This document shows, piece after piece, positions 50,072-62,913 of a stretch of DNA of 64,000 nt. The position numbers and the translations under genes are program-made. Positions within the stretch are counted from its first letter, which is position 1; the number at the start of each line of letters is the position of its first letter. The stretch is from Versatilivorator sp963663845. GTDB taxonomy: Bacteria; Acidobacteriota; Terriglobia; Versatilivoradales; Versatilivoraceae. Location: contig OY760650.2 in NCBI GenBank assembly GCA_963663845.2, positions 2,728,001 to 2,792,000 on the forward strand. Direction: 5' to 3'. The notes under the pieces are model-generated. The model saw only the letters and a list, made by a program, of their open reading frames with translations. It had not been told where the DNA came from and searched no databases.

Positions 50072-51448
50072 TCAGCCCTGCTCGTTCTGCAGCACCATGG
50101 CCTCGGATTCCAGGCGCTTCATCATGGACTGGAACTCGGGGGAGCCGTCGTTGTCCCAGTAGTCGGTGGAAAGCGGCGCGTCGAAGGCCATGGGGATCAA
50201 CCGCCAGCGGTGGGGCAGGACCATCAGGTGCCGCGTCTCGGGAGGCTTCATCAGGTTGTACATCACCGACCCGTTCTTGAAGCGGGTCCTCAGGATGAAG
50301 GGCGGCTGCTGGGGAGGCCGGTTCCGGGTGAGCTCTTCCAGGGCTTCCCGGTTCAGGGTCACTCCCAGGCCGGGGCTCTCCGAGACGCGCACGAAGCCGT
50401 TGGTCGGCCTGAACCGCTCGTTGGTCACGTCACCGGCCAGGGTCTCGGCCGCGGTGGTGATATGGAAGTCGGCGGTCTTGAAGGCGGCCTGCATGTGGAC
50501 CAACATGGCCTGGGTGATGCCGCCGCCGACCCATTGGACGGTGAAGGGCACGCCCGCGGCCGCGAACAGTCCGGCCCGCTGCATGACCAGGCCCAGCTTG
50601 CTGTGCCCGATGATGTAGCCGTCGGCGGCCCGCCGCAGCACCTCGAAGCTGTGCTGGATCCTGCTGCCGTGGATGAGGATGGGCAGCCGGATGCGCTTGC
50701 GCAGATCGATGTAGGCATCGATGTCGGTGGTTTCCAGCGGGTCCTCGAAGCAGCCGGCGATGGGAGAGCGAGCCACCCGCTCCACCAGGTCGGGGTTGTG
50801 CCCGTAGTGGTGGAAGCGGGTGAGGTCGAAATGCAGCTTGAATCCCTTGGGGGCCACCTGCTCCATGGCCTCTAGCTGGTCGAAGACGTTCTCGAAGGGC
50901 GAGAGGTGATACTTCATCCAGTTGTAGCCCATGGCCGAGTATTTCTGAACGGCTTCCACCATGTGGGGCGGATGGGTGGAGACCGTCCAGGAGGAGAAGG
51001 GCACCCAGCGCCGGTAGCGCTGGCCGAAGAGCTTGTAGACCGGGACCCCGGCCGCCTTGCCCATCAGGTCGTAGGTGGCCTTGGCCATGGGAATGGAGGT
51101 CTCGTCCCCGACCCAGTCGAAGGGGCTGGTGCCGATGTATTTCTCGAGCACCTCGTCCGGCTCGTCCCTCCCTTCGCCCAACCCCTGAAGGCCCTTGTCG
51201 GTGTGAACCACGTAGACGCTGCGCTTGGTGGGACCGTAGAAGTGATTCAGCTCGTAGTGGAGCCAGTCCACGTAGTCGGGGTGGATCTCGTGTTTCTCGA
51301 TGTCGGTGATCCGGATCGGACCCCGGACCGAGTCGGCGGTCTTCCTTGCCGCCAGCGCCAGCCAGGGTTGTTGGAGAGCCGCCGCAGCCAAAACCCCTCC
51401 GGCGCCGGTGGCCAGGAACTGTCTCCGGCTCTGCATTCTCTTCCCCAT
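50072..51448 (-). CDS. Tat-exported mandelate racemase/muconate lactonizing enzyme superfamily protein
   Basis: This 458-residue protein has a twin-arginine signal (SRRQFLATGAGGVLAAAALQ) and an enolase-superfamily body. The N-terminal capping domain includes RSVYVVHTDKGLQGLGEG. In the barrel, an LHFDLTRFHHYG segment supplies a likely metal aspartate and CFEDPLETTD a glutamate. The third ligand position is ILIHGSRIQHS, and the usual K-x-K base is MKYHLSP. Catalysis may therefore differ from known dehydratases. GGAG lies 8 bases before the ATG at 51448. Secretion of an enolase-superfamily enzyme is itself uncommon. Confidence 0.8.
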   Translation of the reverse strand: MGKRMQSRRQFLATGAGGVLAAAALQQPWLALAARKTADSVRGPIRITDIEKHEIHPDYVDWLHYELNHFYGPTKRSVYVVHTDKGLQGLGEGRDEPDEVLEKYIGTSPFDWVGDETSIPMAKATYDLMGKAAGVPVYKLFGQRYRRWVPFSSWTVSTHPPHMVEAVQKYSAMGYNWMKYHLSPFENVFDQLEAMEQVAPKGFKLHFDLTRFHHYGHNPDLVERVARSPIAGCFEDPLETTDIDAYIDLRKRIRLPILIHGSRIQHSFEVLRRAADGYIIGHSKLGLVMQRAGLFAAAGVPFTVQWVGGGITQAMLVHMQAAFKTADFHITTAAETLAGDVTNERFRPTNGFVRVSESPGLGVTLNREALEELTRNRPPQQPPFILRTRFKNGSVMYNLMKPPETRHLMVLPHRWRLIPMAFDAPLSTDYWDNDGSPEFQSMMKRLESEAMVLQNEQG

Positions 51449-51493
51449 ATCCTTCTCTCCATTGATGGTATCTTGTAAGGCGTGTGCAGCAGG

Positions 51494-51580
51494 TGGTGCG
51501 GAAGGGGGGACTTGAACCCCCACGACCTTGCGGCCACTAGAACCTGAATCTAGCGCGTCTGCCAATTCCGCCACTTCCGC
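51494..51580 (-). tRNA. tRNA-Leu (anticodon CAG)
   Basis: The gene reads 5' GCGGAAGTGGCGGAATTGGC on the minus strand, with a long variable arm as in class II tRNAs. The anticodon stem CTAGA/TCTAG encloses loop TTCAGGT (CAG at 51544-51546). The T arm is GGGGGTTCAAGTCCCCC. The acceptor GCGGAAG pairs with CTTCCGC, followed by A and an encoded CCA. Confidence 0.95.
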
Positions 51581-51597
51581 TCGGGTAGGCGGTTTGA

Positions 51598-51626
51598 ACG
51601 TTAGCACGCCGTCCGGCCCTTGTAAA
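51598..51626 (-). promoter_or_regulatory. Predicted promoter of tRNA-Leu
   Basis: On the minus strand, TTTACA (51621-51626), a 17-base spacer and TAACGT (51598-51603) lie 18 bases before the tRNA 5' end. Confidence 0.5.
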
Positions 51627-51732
51627 GAGGCCGCCAACAGAGGCCGCCGGCGCAAGCATTCCGCCGAAAGAAGCCGCCCGCCGCAGGGAGCCCTGCGCGC
51701 GCCTGATAGCCCCATTGGTCGAGAATCCCGAC

Positions 51733-54012
<2,280 letters not shown>

Positions 54013-54026
54013 TCTCGATCCCGAGT

Positions 54027-54102
54027 GGCGGGGTAGCTCAGTGGTTAGAGCGAAGGTCTCATAATCCTTAGGTCGGGGGTTCGAGTCCCCCCCCCGCTAC
54101 CA
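54027..54102 (+). tRNA. tRNA-Met (anticodon CAT, elongator-type)
   Basis: The 76-base gene starts GGCGGGGTAGCTCAGTGG and ends with an encoded CCA. The anticodon loop is CTCATAA in a stem AAGGT/TCCTT with one terminal mismatch. The T arm GGGGG/CCCCC encloses TTCGAGT, and the acceptor GGCGGGG pairs with CCCCGCT with one G-U. An Ile tRNA with a modified CAT anticodon cannot be ruled out from sequence. A perfect TATAAT lies at 54008-54013, overlapping the rnr stop codon, and could be its -10 box. Confidence 0.93.
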
Positions 54103-54159
54103 GCTCTCCCTCCATGCAATCGGCAAACCTGAAAACGTATTGGATACTCTCAAAAAATA

Positions 54160-54172
54160 AGATATCATATCT
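54160..54172. promoter_or_regulatory. Perfect inverted repeat, candidate toxin-antitoxin operator
   Basis: AGATAT-C-ATATCT is a perfect 13-base palindrome with a one-base centre, 3 bases before the GTG of the PIN toxin gene, in an AT-rich patch unlike the GC-rich surroundings. Autoregulatory antitoxins bind such sites, so the ribbon-helix-helix-like antitoxin downstream is the likely binder. Confidence 0.5.
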
Positions 54173-54175
54173 CTG

Positions 54176-54601
54176 GTGATACGATACGTATTGGACACCA
54201 ACGTCATCGTCGCCGGTCTGCGAAGTCCGTCAGGCGCCTCGGCGGCGTTGATCGATCGCGCCTTGAACAAGGAATTCAGTTTGCTGCTGTCCGTGGCGCT
54301 GGCGTTGGAATACGAGGCAGTTTGCAGCGACCCGGCACAACGTATCGTGTCGGGACTGAGCGAAACCGAAGTCGATGTCGTCATCAGGGCGCTGAGCGCG
54401 GTCGCTGAACCCGTCTCACCGTGGTTTCTGTGGCGCCCCCAGTTGCACGATCCGGCCGATGAAATGGTGATCGAGGTTGCCATCAATGGCATGGCCAATG
54501 GCTTGGTCACCTTCAACCGCCGGGACTTCGGCTATAGTCCCGGCCGATTCGGCATTGCTTTGCTTTCGCCCCAGGAGGCTTTGAGGAGGCTCTCGCCATG
54601 A
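54176..54601 (+). CDS. PIN-domain toxin (putative toxin-antitoxin component)
   Basis: This 141-residue protein has a PIN ribonuclease fold. The acidic residues of the active site are D7 in YVLDTNVIVAG, the glutamates in SVALALEYEAV, and the aspartates in LHDPADEMVIEVA and TFNRRDFGY. It belongs to the PIN_3-type family in which the toxin gene precedes the antitoxin. The start is a GTG at 54176. It would cleave RNA, with its activity held in check by the downstream product. It overlaps the antitoxin by 4 bases. Confidence 0.83.
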   Translation: MIRYVLDTNVIVAGLRSPSGASAALIDRALNKEFSLLLSVALALEYEAVCSDPAQRIVSGLSETEVDVVIRALSAVAEPVSPWFLWRPQLHDPADEMVIEVAINGMANGLVTFNRRDFGYSPGRFGIALLSPQEALRRLSP

Positions 54602-54849
54602 AAAAACAGCTCAGCACCTATCCATTGCGGTTGCCCACGTCGTTGAAGGCGGCTGTTGCGGAAATCAGCAAGGCCGACGGCACCAGCATCAACCAGTTCG
54701 TGGCCACGGCAGTGGCCGAGAAGGTCTCCGCCATGAAAACCGCCGAGTTTTTCACTGAACGCAAGTCCCGGGCTGACATCGCAGCCGCCCGTCGCCTGCT
54801 GCGGCGAGACGGAGGCCGGCCCCCTGAGCCCGAAGACCGTATTCGATGA
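54598..54849 (+). CDS. Ribbon-helix-helix (CopG/HicB-like) antitoxin
   Basis: This 83-residue protein has a ribbon-helix-helix N-terminus (YPLRLPTSLKAAVAEISKAD, then GTSINQFVATAVAEKVSAM) that should bind DNA as a dimer. A charged C-terminal tail (FTERKSRADIAAARRLLRRD) probably wraps the toxin. ATGA overlap with the toxin gene makes translation coupled. The palindrome at 54160-54172 is a likely autoregulatory site. The module sits between tRNA-Met and katG, a common place for such modules to insert. Confidence 0.8.
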   Translation: MKKQLSTYPLRLPTSLKAAVAEISKADGTSINQFVATAVAEKVSAMKTAEFFTERKSRADIAAARRLLRRDGGRPPEPEDRIR

Positions 54850-54873
54850 ACCCCATGCAAAGGAGCAACTCAG

Positions 54874-57093
<2,220 letters not shown>

Positions 57094-57157
57094 CGGCAAG
57101 GTCGTAGCCGAATCCACCGCTCCGGGAAGACGCACAACGGCGGCATCGATGATGCCG

Positions 57158-57310
57158 CCCACCCGGGAGCGCGGGCGTCCCGCCCGCATGCAGTTCCGTT
57201 ACGTACCGCTCAGTTCCCCTGCGATGCGGCACCTGGCACAACTTCGCCAATCTCTCGACATTCAATCAACCAAGGACGCCCCCACCCGGGAACGCGGGCG
57301 TCCCGCCCGC
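57158..57310 (+). repeat. Repeat A tandem array, units 1-2 (5' of intron 2)
   Basis: Hairpin cores lie at 57171-57187 and 57294-57310, 123 bp apart. They are separated by a unit beginning ATGCAGTTCCGTTACGTACC and including GCGGCACCTGGCACAACTTC. The second core is immediately followed by group II intron copy 2. It has one base change next to the core compared with copy 2 at 36475 (GGGAACG instead of GGGAGCG). Confidence 0.85.
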
Positions 57311-59222
57311 GAGCGCCAGGCTAACTGGTGAAGCGTAGCCGGTGAAAGTCCGGCGGGAAGGAAAGGTTAACCACCACTTCCGCCCCGAGTCATGGGCCTA
57401 CAACCGCGAGGGTGTGGGTCAAGCGTTGACAGGGGTGCGTGTGGGCAGGGCTATTGAGCACCGAAAACACGCTCATCCGGGGTGCCGAGGCCATGCGGGC
57501 AGCCGAAGGCAAGATCCGCTCCACCGCCAAGGTGAGGGGGAGAGGAGCCCCGCGGTGTCTTAGAACCCAGGCACGCACGTAAGCGCTTCACCGGGACCTG
57601 GGAGGTCTTCATGCTGTTCCGTCAGTCGTGGCGGGACCGCAAAGGGAAGGAGAGATCCGAGACCGGAGATGCACGGCATGAAGAAGTCAGATGAGGCCAT
57701 AGTAGTGGAGAAGCCGGCGAACAAAGGGGAGAGATTCCCGGCGGAGTCGGTGGAGCGAAGGGCCTTACCCGAAGGGAAGCCGGAAAGCCAAAGCACGCGC
57801 CGGACGCAGAGACGGGGGAGCGTGTCCCAGGCGGCGGACCGGATACGGGAGTTCATCGAACGGGAACCGAAGAGTCGGTTGACGGCGCTGCTGCACCACA
57901 TCACGGTGGAGGCGTTGAGGAAAGCCTACGGGGAGTTGAAGAGGTGGGCGGCCCCCGGCGTGGACGGCATGACGTGGAAAGAGTACGCGGTTGGGTTGGA
58001 AGATCGATTGGTCGACCTGCATGACCGGGTACAGCGGGGAGCGTACCGGGCGACGCCATCGCGGCGGGTGAAGATACCCAAGGCGGATGGCGGGACACGA
58101 CCGCTTGGCGTGGCGGCGCTGGAGGACAAGATCGTCCAGAAGGCCGTGGCGGACAACCTGCTGACGCCGATATATGAGGCGGAGTTCCTGGGGTTCAGTT
58201 ACGGGTTTCGACCTGGCCGAGGGGGGCACGATGCGCTGGACGCCCTGGCGGTCGGGATCGGGCGGCGGAAGATCAGGTGGATCATCGACGCGGACATACG
58301 CGGATTCTTCGACAACGTGTCGCGGGACTGGATGCTGCGGTTTCTGAGGCACCGCATCGGGGATGAGCGGGTGATACGGTTGATTGCCAAGTGGTTGAAC
58401 GCCGGCGTCATGGAGGATGGAGAGTGGAGGGACGACCTGAAGGGGACGCCGCAAGGGGCGGTGATATCGCCGATCCTGGCGAACGTCTACCTGCATTACG
58501 GTTTGGACCTCTGGTTCCAGAGGCAATGGCGGACCCGCGAGGCCGAAGGCGAGACCCTGATGGTGCGGTACGCCGACGACTTCGTGGTGGGATTTCAGTA
58601 CCGGCGGGATGCGGAGCGATTCCTCAACGACCTGAAGGAGCGAATCGGACGGTTCGAGTTGGAGATGCACCCGGAGAAGACCCGACTCATCGAGTTCGGA
58701 CGGTATGCGGCAGAGAACCGACGAAGGAGGGGGGAGGGGAGACCGGAAACGTTCGACTTCCTGGGCTTCACGCACTATTGCAGGAAGGACCGGAAGGGAC
58801 GCTACGGGCTGGGGCGCAAACCGATAGCGAAACGGATGAGGCGCACCCTGAAGCGAGTGAAGGAGGAGCTGAGCAGGCGGATGCATGAAGGCATCGGGAA
58901 GACCGGCAAATGGCTGGGGCGAGTGTTGAACGGATGGCTGAACTACTTTGCTGTCCCGACCAGCCTGCGCTATCTGAGACGCTTTGCGAGCCACGTCCTG
59001 AGATTGTGGATGCGAGCAATCAATCGACGATCCCAGAAGGGCGGATATAGCTGGGAGGCGATGAACCGACTGGCGGCGACCTACTGGCCGAGACTGGGAA
59101 TCCGGCATCCATGGCCGGACCGACGAATGCTCGTCAACACCTGAGGGAGGAGCCGGATGCGCTAGCTGCGCACGTCCGGATCTGTGCGGGGGGTCCCCAG
59201 CAATGCGGATTCCTACCGCGAT
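57311..59222 (+). mobile_element. Group II intron, copy 2 (1,912 bp)
   Basis: This copy has the same length as copy 1, the same 5' end (GAGCGCCAGGC), domain V hairpin and 3' end (CTACCGCGAT). The proteins encoded are identical and I saw no nucleotide difference. It interrupts the second unit of a repeat A array exactly after the hairpin. The 3' flank (ATGCACTCCCGTTACG) continues the repeat unit, as the uninterrupted unit at 59406 (ATGCACACCCGTTACG) shows. Very recent movement or gene conversion is implied. Confidence 0.9.
57678..59144 (+). CDS. ltrA: Group II intron reverse transcriptase/maturase (copy 2)
   Basis: The protein is identical to the copy at 36859-38325, with intact RT blocks including VRYADDFVVGF and an intact maturase domain, and no HNH endonuclease. 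Both copies could supply maturase in trans. The start follows the same reasoning, with GGAG 9 bases upstream of ATG 57678. Confidence 0.93.
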   Translation: MKKSDEAIVVEKPANKGERFPAESVERRALPEGKPESQSTRRTQRRGSVSQAADRIREFIEREPKSRLTALLHHITVEALRKAYGELKRWAAPGVDGMTWKEYAVGLEDRLVDLHDRVQRGAYRATPSRRVKIPKADGGTRPLGVAALEDKIVQKAVADNLLTPIYEAEFLGFSYGFRPGRGGHDALDALAVGIGRRKIRWIIDADIRGFFDNVSRDWMLRFLRHRIGDERVIRLIAKWLNAGVMEDGEWRDDLKGTPQGAVISPILANVYLHYGLDLWFQRQWRTREAEGETLMVRYADDFVVGFQYRRDAERFLNDLKERIGRFELEMHPEKTRLIEFGRYAAENRRRRGEGRPETFDFLGFTHYCRKDRKGRYGLGRKPIAKRMRRTLKRVKEELSRRMHEGIGKTGKWLGRVLNGWLNYFAVPTSLRYLRRFASHVLRLWMRAINRRSQKGGYSWEAMNRLAATYWPRLGIRHPWPDRRMLVNT

Positions 59223-59507
59223 ATGCACTCCCGTTACGTACCGCTCAGTTTCCCTGGAATGCGGCACCCGGCACAACTTCACCTATCTCTCGCACTTCAA
59301 TCACCCAAGGACGCCCCCGCCCCGTACCGAAATCACTCGCCGGGGAGGGTAAAAGCAATGCCGTAGGAAGACGGCCCCCCCCGGGAGCGCGGGCGTCCCG
59401 CCCGCATGCACACCCGTTACGTACCGCTCAGTTTCCCTGGAATGCGGCACCCGGCACAACTTCACCTATCTCTCGCACTTCAATCAACCAACGCCCGCGC
59501 CCCAGCT
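59223..59507 (+). repeat. Repeat A tandem array, units 2-3 (3' of intron 2)
   Basis: This begins with the second half of the split unit. A further hairpin core at 59389-59405 and a third unit (59406-59507) follow. That unit has ATGCACACCCGTTACGTACC and GGCACCCGGCACAACTTCAC. About 55 bp of unrelated sequence (around 59320-59372) lies before the third core. The following 59508-59560 shows nothing recognisable. Confidence 0.8.
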
Positions 59508-59560
59508 CATTGTGTAAAGGAAGAATGCGGTCCGTACCACCCGCCGACAATTCGCCGCCC

Positions 59561-60406
59561 TCAATCCATCCCCATCACCTTCAGCGAATCCCGCTCCAGC
59601 AACTCCTCAACAAAAGCCTTCGGGACCGGCGGCAACCCAGCTCGTTCAGCCATGCTGGACGTGTCATAGAGTGCGCGAACGCTATCATCCACTCCAACAT
59701 ATGGATAATCCGACCCAAAGAGTATCTTGTGCCCCACACCGTATTCGATAGCCGTGACGAGTGCTTCGTAAAACCGCAAGGGCCGGATACAAAACCCCGA
59801 CATGTCGGCATACACGTTCCTGTGCTTGCGGACGATCATCACCGCGTCGGTGTGCCAGGGGTGTCCGATATGGCAGATCATCTGCCGCAGCTTGGGAAAC
59901 CGTTGGGCTACCTCGTCCAGGAGAATGGGTTTCGACCAACGCAACGGAGTAATGGCAAAGGGAGTCGTGCTCTGATGCCAGAAGACGGGAATGTCGAGAT
60001 CCTGGGCCTTGCGATACAACGGGTCGTGGCGCGGATCGGCCGGATTGAAATCCTGGTAGGCCCCGCTCAACTTGACCGCCCGAAAGCCGAAGACCCTGAC
60101 CGCATGCTCCAACTGTTCGATGCAGCCCGGATCATTGGGATCCACGCTGGCCACGCCCACCAGCTTCTCCGGGTGCTGCCGGACATACTCGTGGACGTAG
60201 TCGTTGGGAACCACCAGCCCGGCGGCGTTCATCATCATGGCGAAAACGGCCGCCCGCTCCACCCTTTGCGCCACCTGTTCCCAGTGTTCATCAGGCGGAC
60301 AGTGGCACTTGCTGGTCTTGCCGTAGCTGGCCTCGACCTCCGCGATGGTCCTGTCGGCCCAGTGACGCCGTTCGTAGATATGGCTGTGGATATCGACTTT
60401 GATCAT
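59561..60406 (-). CDS. Amidohydrolase 2 family metal-dependent hydrolase
   Basis: This 281-residue TIM-barrel hydrolase (COG2159) has an HxH motif at the N-terminus (VDIHSHIYER), metal or catalytic histidines in VFWHQSTTP and ICHIGHPWHTD, and the catalytic aspartate in LFGSDYPY. The family includes decarboxylases and lactonases such as ACMSD-like enzymes. The true reaction is not visible. A strong GGAGGAGG site precedes the ATG. The sialidase gene is divergent. Confidence 0.82.
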   Translation of the reverse strand: MIKVDIHSHIYERRHWADRTIAEVEASYGKTSKCHCPPDEHWEQVAQRVERAAVFAMMMNAAGLVVPNDYVHEYVRQHPEKLVGVASVDPNDPGCIEQLEHAVRVFGFRAVKLSGAYQDFNPADPRHDPLYRKAQDLDIPVFWHQSTTPFAITPLRWSKPILLDEVAQRFPKLRQMICHIGHPWHTDAVMIVRKHRNVYADMSGFCIRPLRFYEALVTAIEYGVGHKILFGSDYPYVGVDDSVRALYDTSSMAERAGLPPVPKAFVEELLERDSLKVMGMD

Positions 60407-60665
60407 CCCGCCTCCTCCTTACTCTCGATTATCAACCGTTCCTAGCGGCCCCTTGAGCTACGGGACGGAATCCACTAGGCTTGACGGGATTGTCCCCACA
60501 AAGCAGTCGTTGAAAGCCTGCTTGCTGCTCGCCGGTATTCGGGCTAGCCATGACGTTAGTCCCTCTTGTGGGAATTGTACAGCGACCCGCCGTCGGCGGC
60601 CCAGGAACCTGTCGGAAAGGCACGTATCCTGCCAATCGAAACGGGAACGAGACCAAGGAGGCATC

Positions 60666-61835
60666 GTGATTCCAAGCAAACCCGTCAACAGCCTGCTCAA
60701 GGCCTCCATGGCCACTATGCTTCTCGGCATCGCCTGCGGACCGCCGCCTGAAACCCAGACGTCTCCGCCCGCCCCCAGCCAGGCCGACCTGTTCGTGAGC
60801 GGAGAAAACGGCTACCATACCTACCGGATTCCAGCCTTGATCGTCACCAAGGAAGGCAGTCTGCTGGCCTTCTGCGAAGGCCGAAAGAACAATCGCCGCG
60901 ATCACGGCGACATCGACCTGCTGCTCAAGAGGAGCACCGACGGCGGTCGGACCTGGTCGGATCAGCAGATTGTGTACGAGGAGGGCGGAACGGAAGAGAT
61001 CACCATCGGGAATCCCTGTCCCGTGGTGGACCGGGAAACCGGCGCCATCTGGCTCCCCTTCTGCCGCGACAACAAAGACGTTCTGGTGACCAGGAGCATC
61101 GATGACGGCGTCACCTGGTCAGACCCCGTCGATATCACCGCCGACGTCACAAAACCCGACTGGACCTGGGTGGCAACTGGCCCCGGGATTGGAATTCAGC
61201 TTGAAAACGAGCCCTACAAGGGGCGCTTGGTTATCCCCAGCGACCATGGAAAGGGCAGTGGCGACGAGGGCGACGAGAGAGTTCAATACTCTCACGTCTT
61301 CTACAGCGACGATCACGGGGAGACTTGGCAACTCGGCGCCGCCGTGGCCCCCCACACGGACGAATGCCAGGTGATCGAGAAAGACGACGGAACCCTCCTG
61401 ATCAACATGCGCAACTACTGGGGACGCCAAGGCGGCAGGCCCGACCGCGGCAGCATGCGGGCGCTGGCAACCAGCCAGGACGGCGGAGCCACCTGGTCCG
61501 AACTCTCCTTCGACTCCACCCTCATCGAACCCATCTGCCAAGCCAGCCTGATACGCCACACAGGGTACGCCGCCGCCGAGTCACCCTCCCGGCTGCTCTT
61601 CTCGAATCCTGCCAGTCCAACAGACCGGATCGACCTGACGGTCCGGCTCAGCTACGACTCGGGAAAGACCTGGCCCGTCTCCAGACTCCTGAACCCCGGC
61701 CGCTCCGCCTATTCCAACCTGGCCATCCTCCCGGACGGCTCCATCGCCTGCCTCTACGAGCGTGGCAAGTCGATCCCTTACGAGACGATCACGTTTGCAC
61801 GGTTCACGATGGATTGGTTGGAGGGGGGAGGGTGA
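60666..61835 (+). CDS. Exo-alpha-sialidase (BNR/GH33-type), exported
   Basis: This 389-residue six-bladed propeller glycosidase likely removes terminal sialic acids. After a hydrophobic segment with a lipobox-like LGIAC, it has the arginine motif YRIP (YHTYRIPALI) and five Asp boxes: STDGGRTW, SIDDGVTW, SDDHGETW, SQDGGATW and SYDSGKTW. Other conserved parts are FCEGRKNNRRDHGDIDLLLK and DECQVIEKDDGTLLINMRNY. The GTG at 60666 has an AAGGAGG site 4 bases upstream. Sialidase-like proteins of this type in soil and marine bacteria can act on related sugars. Confidence 0.85.
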   Translation: MIPSKPVNSLLKASMATMLLGIACGPPPETQTSPPAPSQADLFVSGENGYHTYRIPALIVTKEGSLLAFCEGRKNNRRDHGDIDLLLKRSTDGGRTWSDQQIVYEEGGTEEITIGNPCPVVDRETGAIWLPFCRDNKDVLVTRSIDDGVTWSDPVDITADVTKPDWTWVATGPGIGIQLENEPYKGRLVIPSDHGKGSGDEGDERVQYSHVFYSDDHGETWQLGAAVAPHTDECQVIEKDDGTLLINMRNYWGRQGGRPDRGSMRALATSQDGGATWSELSFDSTLIEPICQASLIRHTGYAAAESPSRLLFSNPASPTDRIDLTVRLSYDSGKTWPVSRLLNPGRSAYSNLAILPDGSIACLYERGKSIPYETITFARFTMDWLEGGG

Positions 61836-61869
61836 GGTAATTACTTCTGATCGACGGTGGAAATCAATT

Positions 61870-61916
61870 AGGGCCGGTTGAACAAATCAAGAAATCTTCA
61901 CGTTCGAACCGGACCT
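61870..61916. terminator. Long hairpin after the sialidase gene, possible terminator/boundary
   Basis: AGGGCCGGTTGAAC (61870-61883) pairs with GTTCGAACCGGACCT (61902-61916) with one mismatch and one bulge, around a loop of about 18 bases, and is followed by ATTTTGG. It lies between the GC-rich sialidase and the lower-GC accessory tail, so it may end transcription from both sides. Confidence 0.45.
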
Positions 61917-61959
61917 ATTTTGGGGAAAAGGCTAACAGCGCTGTGTAGAGTGATGGTAG

Positions 61960-62892
61960 TCATCTGACAGATGGCTCGTCGAGCTCTTGTTGGATCTTTA
62001 TTATTCGCTCAAGCTTATCCACCACTATCCTTCCATACTCAACAATAGTGATCACAGAGATGCGTTCGGCCGCGAGGACCTCTGCTAACCGCTCTTTCGT
62101 ATGCGCGTCATCGCTATTTGCAAAGTAATCTCTCACCACATTGAGATACTTGACCGAGTGCTCGACAGTGACGGTGTAATTTGTGCGTAGACGTTCCATC
62201 TCCTGGTAAAGTGACTGCAATTTTGTCACATCAATCACGTCGACTTTTCGCAGAATTGGCAAGTGGGCCGTCCAGACTTTGGTTGAAATCTGGTACCTGC
62301 TGCCCTCAATATCGGCGAACGAAACAATTGTGGATTTGGTCCGATCGATTGTTCCAGCGATCGCTTTGCCCGCGTTGCGGAATTTTTCTTTTTCCCTCGC
62401 GTCGTCTAGAAGACCTTGTTTTTTGGCTATCAGCATTCGCTGTTGAGCGTATTCGAACGACGCCGGAACGTCGGCTTCCGGATCAGTATTTTCTGAGGGG
62501 AAAAGGATAACCATTAGTCGAATTCCCGGATGTCGAAGCAGTTCATGCACAATTTCTACATTCTTGAGAATCATCTCAATGTTTTTTTTGAGTTCACCAA
62601 TGACGTTGATGTTTCCTTGCAGTTCTTGTTTCAATAGTCGTACTGCTGCCTTCTGCTCTTGTTCCGACAACTCGCGGTACTTGTTGCTAAATCGGACAAC
62701 TACGACCAAAAGTGCCAAGACAAAGCCGTAGGTCAGCAATCGCCTAACAAGACGATAAGCCAACCCTGCCGGTAGTGGGGGGATAATGCCAGACTGGAGC
62801 ACTAACCGTCCCATCCCGAAGAAAAGGAACAAGACGAAGCCAATTAAAACTAGCGGATCCTGCAGGTAAGGCGCAATTTTCTCGAAATTCAT
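61960..62892 (-). CDS. Hypothetical protein with two N-terminal membrane segments
   Basis: I do not recognise this 310-residue protein. Two hydrophobic segments lie near residues 13-33 (LVLIGFVLFLFFGMGRLVL) and 52-66 (YGFVLALLVVVVRF). They are followed by a long charged, mostly helical region likely to form a coiled coil (YRELSEQEQKAAVRLLKQEL) and a globular C-terminal part. GGAGG lies 6 bases before the ATG. The base composition is lower in GC than the main window, which suggests transfer. It begins 21 bases after the decayed gene at 62914. Confidence 0.6.
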   Translation of the reverse strand: MNFEKIAPYLQDPLVLIGFVLFLFFGMGRLVLQSGIIPPLPAGLAYRLVRRLLTYGFVLALLVVVVRFSNKYRELSEQEQKAAVRLLKQELQGNINVIGELKKNIEMILKNVEIVHELLRHPGIRLMVILFPSENTDPEADVPASFEYAQQRMLIAKKQGLLDDAREKEKFRNAGKAIAGTIDRTKSTIVSFADIEGSRYQISTKVWTAHLPILRKVDVIDVTKLQSLYQEMERLRTNYTVTVEHSVKYLNVVRDYFANSDDAHTKERLAEVLAAERISVITIVEYGRIVVDKLERIIKIQQELDEPSVR

Positions 62893-62913
62893 GATGCCTC
62901 CTCGAATTCCACT

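Noticed and set aside
57158..59507. An integron cassette array (hairpin sites with group II introns)
   Set aside because: Class C introns can sit in attC sites, but there is no integrase, no attC core (GTTRRRY) and no cassette genes between the hairpins.
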